This document shows positions 1-5,818 of a stretch of DNA of 5,818 nt, piece by piece. A model generated the notes under the pieces. That model was not told the DNA's origin. It ran no database searches and saw nothing but the letters and a program-made list of their open reading frames with translations. The translations under genes were made by a program, and so were the position numbers. Source of the DNA: Candidatus Zixiibacteriota bacterium (lineage in GTDB: Bacteria > Zixibacteria > MSB-5A5 > GN15 > PGXB01). The stretch is from contig JAPLUS010000354.1 in NCBI GenBank assembly GCA_026397495.1, positions 1 through 5,818 of the forward strand. The letters run 5' to 3'. The first letter of the stretch is position 1, and each line of letters opens with the position of its first letter.

Positions 1-393
1 GATCCGATGGGACCTCAGGCCATATTCAGAATGAATTTAAGCGGCGATCGCCATCTTTATGAAATACCGGCTTCCACGATAAATATCTTGGGCAAAAAAC
101 TGCCGGTTTGCGGCGGAGGATATCTTCGTCATTCGCCTCTATGGTATACCTCTTGGGTGATACGGAGACTAAATAAGATTAATCGTCCGGCCGTTGTCTA
201 TGTTCATCCTTGGGAATTGGATAAGATGATGCCCAGAGTTAAAGGGCTTACATATTTTCAGAAATATCGGCAGTATGGTACCATTCCAACGCTTTTTAAA
301 AAGCTGGATCGACTTTTGAATGAGTTTGAATTCTGTCCCGCAAAACGTTATATTGAATGGATTAATAAGAGACCGATTGGGTTTGACCGATGA
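1..393 (+). CDS. Polysaccharide deacetylase, C-terminal part (DUF3473-type), 5' end outside window
   Basis: The reading frame is open from the first base, so the gene starts upstream; the ATG at 7 is probably internal. The visible 130 residues match the C-terminal DUF3473 region found after the NodB deacetylase domain in exopolysaccharide-locus (XrtA/PEP-CTERM-associated) deacetylases. The signs are an EIPAST segment, a G-G-G-Y-L-R segment after a short hydrophobic strand, the V-Y-V-H-P-W-E-L-D motif (about residues 65-73 counted from the ATG), and the closing Y-F-Q-K-Y-R-Q-Y-G segment followed by a helix. The catalytic NodB metal-binding residues lie off the window and cannot be judged. Family members de-N-acetylate sugar residues of surface or secreted polysaccharide. 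The stop at 391-393 overlaps the next start as ATGA, so the two genes are probably co-transcribed. The family call is firm; the substrate is unknown. Confidence 0.85.
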   Translation, partial: DPMGPQAIFRMNLSGDRHLYEIPASTINILGKKLPVCGGGYLRHSPLWYTSWVIRRLNKINRPAVVYVHPWELDKMMPRVKGLTYFQKYRQYGTIPTLFKKLDRLLNEFEFCPAKRYIEWINKRPIGFDR

Positions 394-1478
394 CATTGCG
401 AAGTAAAGTTGCTGTTGTTAAGACTAATTCGAATCAGATACTTGATGATTACCGCAAGCTTCTGCAACTGATAGATTATCGTTCAATTATCGATATTCAC
501 CATGAGATTATTATTAAACTCAACCTTTCTTGGACCAAGTACTTTCCATCCTGTTCATCTCAACCATGGCAATTGGAGGGGGTCGTCAAAACTCTCATTG
601 AGGATGGCTTCCCTAAAAAGAGCTTGTTTCCTCTTGAAAATAAAACCGTGGTTACCGACCCTCTAAAAGGAGCAAAAAATAACTGCTGGTTGCCAGTCTT
701 AAATAAGTATGGTCTCAGCTTTACGCCCTTGACTGAGGTGGAATGGACCATCTATGACTTTGGCAATAAACTTCTAAGACTCAATCAAATATTCCCGGAG
801 GGGATTGAAATTCCGAAAATGTATATTGGTAAACAGATTATTCACCTCCCGACGGTCAAGACCCATGGTCATTCTATTACGACCGGGGCTATTAAGAATG
901 CTTTCGGTGGACTTCTAAAGGAGGTTCGTCATTACGCTCATAAATATATCCATGAGGTAATGGTTGACCTGATGCTTATGCAAAAGGAACTGCATCCATC
1001 AATTCTGGCTATTATGGATGGGACCGTATGTGGGGATGGTGCCGGCCCACGGACAATGACGCCGCATTCCAAGAATATCATTCTGGCTTCATCAGATTCG
1101 GTGGCCATTGATGCTGTGGCGGCCAAATTGATGGGCTTTGATCCCCTGTCCATTCCCTACTTAAGGATGTGTCATGAGCGGGGACTCGGTGTATCCGATA
1201 TGCGGGAAATAGAGATCCTGGGAGAAGATATTTCAGAAATGAATTTCGGCTTTCGGACAAAGAAGTCATTTGTTATCTGGGGCGATCAGCTTCTACGGAA
1301 AGGCTCTCTAAAATTTTTGGAAAAGATAGCCCTTCACTCTCCGCTTATTTTCTGGGCGCCCCTGGCCAGCAATATTTATCATGATTGGTTTTGGTATCCG
1401 ACTGTCGGCAAGTCAATTATAAAGAAATATTCCCAGACGGAATGGGGCCAGCTCTTCAAAATATACAAAGCCATGTGA
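390..1478 (+). CDS. DUF362 domain-containing protein
   Basis: This complete 362-residue protein belongs to the DUF362 family, whose biochemical role is mostly unproven. Diagnostic stretches are K-T-H-G-H-S-I-T-T-G-A-I-K-N (about 157-170), the glycine-rich M-D-G-T-V-C-G-D-G-A-G-P-R (209-221), the A-S-S-D-S-V-A-I-D-A-V-A-A (233-245) segment followed by M-G-F-D-P, and R-G-L-G-V-S-D (264-270). Many DUF362 proteins carry a 4Fe-4S ferredoxin domain; this one has no clustered cysteines. Instead it has a basic and aromatic tail of about 75 residues (W-F-W-Y-P near 333-337) that might touch the membrane. There is no signal peptide, so it is probably cytoplasmic. The ATG at 390 overlaps the deacetylase stop by four bases and lacks a good Shine-Dalgarno sequence, suggesting translational coupling. 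A role in polysaccharide synthesis is inferred only from this neighbour. Confidence 0.85.
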   Translation: MTLRSKVAVVKTNSNQILDDYRKLLQLIDYRSIIDIHHEIIIKLNLSWTKYFPSCSSQPWQLEGVVKTLIEDGFPKKSLFPLENKTVVTDPLKGAKNNCWLPVLNKYGLSFTPLTEVEWTIYDFGNKLLRLNQIFPEGIEIPKMYIGKQIIHLPTVKTHGHSITTGAIKNAFGGLLKEVRHYAHKYIHEVMVDLMLMQKELHPSILAIMDGTVCGDGAGPRTMTPHSKNIILASSDSVAIDAVAAKLMGFDPLSIPYLRMCHERGLGVSDMREIEILGEDISEMNFGFRTKKSFVIWGDQLLRKGSLKFLEKIALHSPLIFWAPLASNIYHDWFWYPTVGKSIIKKYSQTEWGQLFKIYKAM

Positions 1479-1614
1479 CCGCGCCCCTATCCTTATATCT
1501 GTCCACAATCCATATTGCTTACAAGTATTTCTTGGATTTTGCAGTTACTCTACATTACCCTCCTTAAAAAATATAATTCTATTTCTATTTTTATTGCAGG
1601 GCGGGGTAATTTTA

Positions 1615-1677
1615 TTGAAATAGTTCTTGACTACCAACTGTATAATTGATAAATAGTTAGTATAATTTTTAAGGAGG
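1615..1677 (+). promoter_or_regulatory. AT-rich leader with promoter-like boxes and strong RBS ahead of the secreted-protein gene
   Basis: The gap between the DUF362 gene and the next gene holds two perfect TATAAT hexamers 20 bases apart (1641-1646 and 1661-1666). Possible -35 elements are TTGAAA (1615-1620, 20 bases before the first box) and TTGACT (1627-1632, 8 bases before the first box and 28 before the second). None of these pairings has the usual 16-18-base spacing, so the exact promoter is unresolved. AAGGAGG at 1671-1677, seven bases before the ATG at 1685, is a near-ideal ribosome binding site. A transcription start here is plausible because the upstream gene ends about 200 bases away. 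Confidence 0.35.
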
Positions 1678-1684
1678 CATAAAG

Positions 1685-2341
1685 ATGAAAAAAATTATTA
1701 CCGCAATTGTTATCATTTGTGTAACCTTCAGCGTTACTATGGCCAAGAAAAAGGATTTAGCGGGTGAAGTTGTGCAAGGGGTTTATGTCGACAGCATCTA
1801 TGATTTTTCTCTGAATGTCCCTGAAGCCTGGAATTATACCGTCAAGAAAGCCAGTAGTAATGTTAGAGTTATTCTATCAAAGAAGCAGTATGACATCCCG
1901 ATTCAGTTTCAAGAAGCGTCCAATTATACGCTGGTTCCCAAAATAACCGTGTATGTCGATAGCACTTCCCTGGCAATGGATCAATTTTTGGATTCTCTTC
2001 TGAGTAATGCCTATAAATCAAAGCAAAAGAATAATATCCTCTCTGAGCTAAAAATTCTAAATGGCAATTTCCAACTCAAGAAACGGGCCAAGATGACAAT
2101 GGGGGAATTATCCGGCTTTCGCGTGGAAGGGCAGTTGCGTTATACCCTGGAGGTCCAGAGATCCGGTTCGGAATCGGATAAGGGGGATATCGTTGCCGAT
2201 TTTTATGGCGGTTCGATATTCTTCGTCAAGAATGGAAATACTATTGTGATGATACATTTCATCAGTGAGTGGCGCTACTTTGATGTTCTGGATCAGGATT
2301 TTACCAGGATATTGGAAACTTTTAAATTTCTAAAGAAATAA
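1685..2341 (+). CDS. Secreted protein of unknown function, possibly PsbP-like fold
   Basis: The product has 218 residues. A Sec signal peptide is clear: lysines at 2-3, a hydrophobic core to about residue 18, and likely cleavage after T-M-A (18-20), before K-K-K-D. The cysteine at residue 12 is not in a lipobox, so it is not a lipoprotein. The mature part, which has no cysteine, begins with Y-D-F-S-L-N-V-P-E-A-W (39-49) and ends with R-I-L-E-T-F-K-F (208-215). This opening-and-closing pattern is typical of small PsbP/DUF1795-like alpha-beta domains that start with a 'fsi..P.gW' strand and end in an 'i..sf.f' helix-strand. That fold suggestion is inference only. The start is fixed by AAGGAGG at 1671-1677. 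The protein is probably periplasmic or exported. The gene has 206- and 108-base gaps on its two sides, so it may be its own unit or the first gene of the lap run. No function is assigned. Confidence 0.8.
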   Translation: MKKIITAIVIICVTFSVTMAKKKDLAGEVVQGVYVDSIYDFSLNVPEAWNYTVKKASSNVRVILSKKQYDIPIQFQEASNYTLVPKITVYVDSTSLAMDQFLDSLLSNAYKSKQKNNILSELKILNGNFQLKKRAKMTMGELSGFRVEGQLRYTLEVQRSGSESDKGDIVADFYGGSIFFVKNGNTIVMIHFISEWRYFDVLDQDFTRILETFKFLKK

Positions 2342-2449
2342 TATTGGGTCTGTCAGATAGACATCCGACACTGTTGAATATAAGGGGAAATAAATCCTTC
2401 ATATTGTTGTCTGATTGAAGTGATTTTTTAGCTTTTCTAAGGAGGAAGT

Positions 2450-2785
2450 ATGTGGATATTCAGGTCAATTTTGATCTTGGTAATTATAGCCGTAATTGTC
2501 GGATTTGCAGTATATAATAGCGGACCGGGCAAGATAGTTGATGTTGATCTTATATGGGCAAAGCGCTTTGATGTGCCAGTCATTACTCTTGTTTTTTGGT
2601 CGTTTGTTCTGGGTTCATTGATTTCACTGCTTCTGTTTATTTCGGTATATCTGAAACAGTCTAATCAATTGAGAGAGGCTAATAGGGCTATTAAAGGACT
2701 CCAAACGGAGGTAACCTCTTTGCGGAATCGGCCAATCGAGGAGAGCAAGAATCTGTTGGATAAGAAAGGCAGTTTTCAGGAGTAA
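2450..2785 (+). CDS. lapA: LapA-domain (DUF1049) inner-membrane protein
   Basis: This small 111-residue membrane protein has the LapA (lipopolysaccharide assembly protein A) layout. There are two transmembrane helices, at about 4-23 and 43-67, joined by a short loop containing V-D-V-D-L-I-W. A charged, probably cytoplasmic coiled coil follows at about 69-95, then a polar tail. In E. coli LapA is an inner-membrane partner encoded beside LapB and linked to control of lipopolysaccharide synthesis. The next gene here, three bases downstream, is a clear LapB homologue, which greatly strengthens the call. The start is set by GGAGG at 2441-2445, four bases before the ATG. I found no clear promoter in the 108 bases upstream. 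Equivalence of function to the enterobacterial protein is inferred. Confidence 0.85.
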   Translation: MWIFRSILILVIIAVIVGFAVYNSGPGKIVDVDLIWAKRFDVPVITLVFWSFVLGSLISLLLFISVYLKQSNQLREANRAIKGLQTEVTSLRNRPIEESKNLLDKKGSFQE

Positions 2786-2788
2786 GAT

Positions 2789-3928
2789 ATGGAGACAATT
2801 GTAATAGTTTTTCTGCTGGCGCTGATAGCTCTTATCTTTATTTATGCCTATTATGACAGGTTTAAACGGGAAAAAATGGGTAAAGATCCGGCCAAGTATA
2901 TTGAAGGTCTTAAAGCGCTCCTTAATAGCCAGGATGATTTGGCTTTCAGTAAATTCAGGGAAGCTGTCGCCGAGGATAGTGACAATGTGGATGCTTACGT
3001 TAGAATCGGAAATATCCTGAGGAAATATGGAAAGAGCGATAAGGCGCTTCAGGTTCATAAGGACCTGACCATCAGGCATGGTTTAACCATTGAGGATAAA
3101 AAAATAATCTTAAGTGCCTTGGCGGACGATTTCTTAGCGCAAGGAGATTCTGAATCGGCTCTTACAGCGGCGAATGAATTATTATCTTTAGATGAAGACA
3201 ATCGATGGGCGGTCGAGAAACTACTGGAAATATATACACAGCTGGAAAACTGGGAAGAAGCATACAATTTCAAAGGAAAGCTTATTAAACTGGATGGCGG
3301 AAAATCAAACAGTAGTCTGGCTATCTATAAGTTCCTTCAGGGAGAAAAGCTATATAATGAAAAGGAATATCATAGGGCTCGAATTCTCTTTAAGGAAGCC
3401 ATTGGTATCGATACTCATTGCGTTCCAGCATATATTTATATTGGGGACTCATATCTGGCCGAAAATCGAGAGGAAAATGCCGTTGTTTTTTGGAGAAAGC
3501 TAATCAAGGAAGTTCCCGCCGCCTCTCATTTTGTTTTGGGAAAACTAAAAAGAGCTCTATTCGATCTGGGAAAATTCGGGGAGATTTCTTCGATATGCCT
3601 GGAAATTCTCGGAGTTTCCCCAAAGAACCTTGCCGCTCGACTTATTCTGGCCGAATTCAACTATAAAAAGGGGGAATATTCCATAGCTGTCGAACATCTT
3701 ACTGCCGCTACGGATGATCACCCTGATTCCTATTTGCCTATTCTTGATTTGGCCAAATTATACCTTACCATTGGCGATAAGAAAAAACTGGGAGAATTGA
3801 TTAACCGGTTGGAGGAACGACGGGAGTCTGTTGAAAATGAATATCATTGTAACCGGTGCGGCCATAAATCAAAGATTCCCAAGTGGCTCTGCCCTTCCTG
3901 TAAAGCGGTCGATAGTTTCATAGTCTAA
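2789..3928 (+). CDS. lapB: LapB (YciM)-like TPR protein with C-terminal rubredoxin-type metal site
   Basis: The 379-residue product is collinear with E. coli LapB (389 residues). It has an N-terminal membrane anchor (about 4-21), then tetratricopeptide repeats over about 37-340. The opening Y-I-E-G-L-K-A-L-L-N-S-Q-D-D stretch (37-50) resembles the start of the LapB repeats. A C-terminal metal-binding knuckle has cysteines 354, 357, 368 and 371. The C-x2-C-x10-C-x2-C spacing and the final C-P-S-C are as I recall them in E. coli LapB. The E. coli protein is anchored in the inner membrane facing the cytoplasm and promotes FtsH degradation of LpxC, limiting lipid A synthesis. AGGAG at 2778-2782 lies six bases before the ATG and overlaps the end of the lapA-like gene. 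The stop shares one base with the next start (TAATG). The family call is strong; the LpxC role in this organism is inferred. Confidence 0.9.
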   Translation: METIVIVFLLALIALIFIYAYYDRFKREKMGKDPAKYIEGLKALLNSQDDLAFSKFREAVAEDSDNVDAYVRIGNILRKYGKSDKALQVHKDLTIRHGLTIEDKKIILSALADDFLAQGDSESALTAANELLSLDEDNRWAVEKLLEIYTQLENWEEAYNFKGKLIKLDGGKSNSSLAIYKFLQGEKLYNEKEYHRARILFKEAIGIDTHCVPAYIYIGDSYLAENREENAVVFWRKLIKEVPAASHFVLGKLKRALFDLGKFGEISSICLEILGVSPKNLAARLILAEFNYKKGEYSIAVEHLTAATDDHPDSYLPILDLAKLYLTIGDKKKLGELINRLEERRESVENEYHCNRCGHKSKIPKWLCPSCKAVDSFIV

Positions 3929-4929
3929 TGCCCAAATATTCCGCGATATTGGCCTTAATATTATTGGCGGTTCCAATTACTATTGCCAATCCATCAGCTT
4001 CCGTTCTTATTGACTTAATCCGTTCAGGGCACTTGGAAGAGGCCCGGCATCAGCTTCAGCAGTATTCGGATGGCTTATCTGATAAAAACCCGTTACTCTA
4101 TGCACAAGCCTTAATTGAATCGGATGGAAATAAATCATTTCAGCTATTATCGACTGCGGCTGGAGCCGAGGTGTCTCCTGAATTCCAACATGAGGAACGG
4201 TATTTAATGGCGCTTTATCTCATGACCGCTAACAAGAACAGCGATTTGTTATCTATACTTCAGGAGTCTTCTAAAAAATTGGATGGGCGATATCGTCCGG
4301 ATATGCTCCGCTTAGAGGGTTGGGCGTATTCTAATTTGAATTCTGAAAGCAAAGCCGAAAGGTTATGGACATTGGTAGCCAAAGAAAATCCAAATGGCGA
4401 CCTCGGTTTATGGGGGAAATTAGACCTGGCTCGATTGCTTTACCGCTCGAAAAAATATGATGCGGCTCAAAAGCTCTGTCAAAAGCTCGCCAAAAGCAAA
4501 TCCAACGAAATCGCATATCAGGCTCTATATATGCTGTCATGCTTCTGTCTGGAACAGAACCAGATTGAGGATGCCATTTCTTATTACAATCTTTTGAGGG
4601 ATGGGTATCCGGAGTCTATTGGTCTTGACGATCTTGATGATCGATTTGGCCGGATTGAAAAGACAACCGATGACCAAACTGCGGAAAAAATTACGGGAAC
4701 CATATATTCAGTTCAAGTAGGCGTCTTCAGTATTCAGGAAAATGCCGCTAAAATGGCCGCGCGAATGAAGAAGTATGGGGAATCCGTAAATATTAACCAG
4801 AAAACTATTTCTGATAAAAAGTATTATGTTGTCTATGTCGGGCGCTTTTTGTCGACTGAACGAGCTGTTCTCTTTAGGGCGCGGTTGGAGTCAGCCGAAA
4901 AAGAATCTTTCCAAGTTGTAGCAAGGTGA
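3928..4929 (+). CDS. Periplasmic TPR protein with C-terminal SPOR domain
   Basis: The 333-residue product starts with a signal peptide: a hydrophobic stretch at about 5-19, with likely cleavage after T-I-A at 20. Helical TPR-like repeats follow (about 25-230, for example the pairs around 122-152, 161-190 and 195-225), then a charged linker. The C-terminal SPOR domain (about 257-333) opens with the typical Y-S-V-Q-V-G-V-F-S (260-268). It then has a helix of N-A-A-K-M-A-A-R-M type, and the second strand pair contains Y-Y-V-V-Y-V-G-R-F (299-307). SPOR domains bind peptidoglycan, classically glycan strands stripped of stem peptides at division sites, so the protein probably acts at the cell wall. 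The ATG at 3928 overlaps the lapB stop by one base and has no visible Shine-Dalgarno sequence, so translation likely depends on ribosomes finishing lapB. The exact partner or enzyme is unknown. Confidence 0.88.
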   Translation: MPKYSAILALILLAVPITIANPSASVLIDLIRSGHLEEARHQLQQYSDGLSDKNPLLYAQALIESDGNKSFQLLSTAAGAEVSPEFQHEERYLMALYLMTANKNSDLLSILQESSKKLDGRYRPDMLRLEGWAYSNLNSESKAERLWTLVAKENPNGDLGLWGKLDLARLLYRSKKYDAAQKLCQKLAKSKSNEIAYQALYMLSCFCLEQNQIEDAISYYNLLRDGYPESIGLDDLDDRFGRIEKTTDDQTAEKITGTIYSVQVGVFSIQENAAKMAARMKKYGESVNINQKTISDKKYYVVYVGRFLSTERAVLFRARLESAEKESFQVVAR

Positions 4930-5818
4930 AATTGTCATCCTCGGCCGACGGGACCTTGACGCCATTGATGCGTCAATATAATAAAATTAAATCTCAGTAT
5001 CCTGATAAAATCCTTTTCTTTAGAATGGGGGATGTCTATGAAATGTTTGGTAATGATGCCATTAAGGCCGCCCCGATACTCAATATCGCTTTGACTTCGC
5101 GCGGCCATCTCAATGGAGAAAAAATTCCGCTGGCCGGAATTCCCCATCATGCTGTCGATAAATATCTGGCGCGACTTCTGGCGGCCGGAGAGAAAGTTGT
5201 TATTGTTGAGCAGGTGGAGAATCCTAAATTGGCCAAGGGGATTGTCAAACGCGAGGTGGTTGAGATTATCACCCCGGGGACAGCTACAATTGATGGTGTG
5301 ATTGGCAATACCAGTTCTCTTTATTTGGCTTGTATTGTCTTTGACAGCTCGACTCATCGGTCTGGAATCGCCTATATCGATTTACTCAGCGGTAGATTTC
5401 TCCTTGATGAAGGATCAAAGGAGCATATTCTGGAAAGAATAAGAGTGCTATCACCGCAGGAGATTATTTATGCCCAAGCCTCAGAAAATAATGAGATTAT
5501 CGATACTTTGAAACGGTATGGAGGTAATCAACTCACGAGTTTCGAAGATTGGAATTTTGATTATAAAACGGCCGTAAGAGAACTATCGGAATTTTTTGGA
5601 ATTGCGAGTCTTGAAGCTTTTGGAGTTGGTGATTTAAAATACGGCTTGATTTGCGCTGGGGCGATTCTCAAATACCTCAAGGAGAATAACCGCACCCAAC
5701 TTGATCATGTCACTAAACTTGCCGCGGCCGAATCAGATGACTATATGCTTCTTGATTATAATACTATCAGAAACCTGGAACTCATAAGAAGCCTTGCCGA
5801 AAACGCTGAAAAAGATTC
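4926..5818 (+). CDS. mutS: DNA mismatch repair protein MutS, N-terminal part (3' end outside window)
   Basis: About 297 residues are visible, covering domain I (mismatch recognition, with L-T-P-L-M-R-Q-Y, F-F-R-M-G-D, G-I-P-H-H-A-V and I-I-T-P-G-T), the connector domain II, and the start of the core domain III (L-L-D-Y-N-T-I-R-N-L-E-L). The clamp, ATPase and C-terminal parts lie beyond the window. MutS dimers read mismatches and recruit MutL. Unusually, the conserved Phe-X-Glu motif is V-Y-E: codon GTC (5034-5036) replaces the expected Phe, while the Glu is kept. No ATG precedes the conserved region. GTG at 4926 is preferred because it makes a four-base GTGA overlap with the SPOR gene stop. 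TTG at 4932 is the alternative, with AAGGTG only three bases upstream. Both put the motif within one or two residues of its E. coli position. The gene is probably co-transcribed with the SPOR gene. Confidence 0.92.
   Translation, partial: MKLSSSADGTLTPLMRQYNKIKSQYPDKILFFRMGDVYEMFGNDAIKAAPILNIALTSRGHLNGEKIPLAGIPHHAVDKYLARLLAAGEKVVIVEQVENPKLAKGIVKREVVEIITPGTATIDGVIGNTSSLYLACIVFDSSTHRSGIAYIDLLSGRFLLDEGSKEHILERIRVLSPQEIIYAQASENNEIIDTLKRYGGNQLTSFEDWNFDYKTAVRELSEFFGIASLEAFGVGDLKYGLICAGAILKYLKENNRTQLDHVTKLAAAESDDYMLLDYNTIRNLELIRSLAENAEKD

Noticed and set aside
1507..1538. Possible hairpin AATCCA...TGGATT after the DUF362 gene, followed by TT, as a Rho-independent terminator.
   Set aside because: The stem is only six mostly AT pairs, the loop is 20 bases and there is no proper T-run, so it is not a convincing terminator.
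1385..1567. 60-residue plus-strand frame running past the end of the DUF362 gene.
   Set aside because: Most of it overlaps the DUF362 coding frame, it has no RBS and the translation is not protein-like beyond 1478.
2397..2429. Hairpin CTTCA...TGAAG followed by a run of six T upstream of the lapA-like gene.
   Set aside because: A five-base stem with a 14-base loop is too weak to call a terminator or attenuator; the T-run may be chance in an AT-rich gap.
2342..2449. Search for a separate promoter driving the lap run.
   Set aside because: TTGAAT (2374-2379) and TTGTCT (2407-2412) have no -10 box at a suitable distance, so no promoter is called, though one cannot be excluded.
2624..3079. 151-residue open frame on the minus strand across the lapA/lapB junction.
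   Set aside because: It is antisense to two well-supported genes and its translation has no family features.
4935..5357. 140-residue open frame on the minus strand opposite mutS.
   Set aside because: It lies antisense to clearly coding mutS sequence and shows no recognisable domain or plausible context; it is a shadow frame.

Overview
The window reads as ordinary chromosomal DNA from a Gram-negative (two-membrane) bacterium. All recognised genes are on the + strand and are tightly packed. The envelope gene content (a LapA/LapB pair tied to lipopolysaccharide control, a SPOR-domain protein, an exopolysaccharide-type deacetylase), moderate-to-low G+C and strong AAGGAGG ribosome binding sites would fit a non-proteobacterial, FCB-like or candidate-phylum lineage such as Zixibacteria. 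That placement is a guess from overall feel, not from an alignment. I see no mobile elements, CRISPR arrays, tRNA or rRNA.

Layout. Positions 1-393 hold the 3' end of a polysaccharide deacetylase (DUF3473-type C-terminus). It overlaps by four bases (ATGA) with a complete DUF362-family gene (390-1478), so these two look like the tail of a surface-polysaccharide operon. A 206-base AT-rich gap follows, with promoter-like TATAAT boxes and a strong ribosome binding site. It leads into a small secreted protein of unknown function (1685-2341). After a 108-base gap comes a second compact run: lapA-like (2450-2785), lapB-like (2789-3928), a TPR plus SPOR periplasmic protein (3928-4929), and the 5' part of mutS (from about 4926, running off the end). 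Gaps or overlaps inside this run are +3, -1 and about -4 bases, which strongly suggests one transcript with translational coupling.

How the genes may work together. The first pair would modify and handle extracellular or envelope polysaccharide. The LapA/LapB pair is, in enterobacteria, the inner-membrane module that controls lipopolysaccharide synthesis through FtsH-dependent turnover of LpxC. The SPOR protein would bind periplasmic peptidoglycan, so lapA-lapB-SPOR looks like an envelope-homeostasis cassette to which mutS is attached at the 3' side.

The most notable single observation is in MutS. The near-invariant mismatch-reading Phe-X-Glu motif of domain I reads Val-Tyr-Glu here (codon GTC at 5034-5036), one base from the expected TTC. 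It is either a genuine functional divergence or a sequence error. No clearly new multi-gene system is evident.
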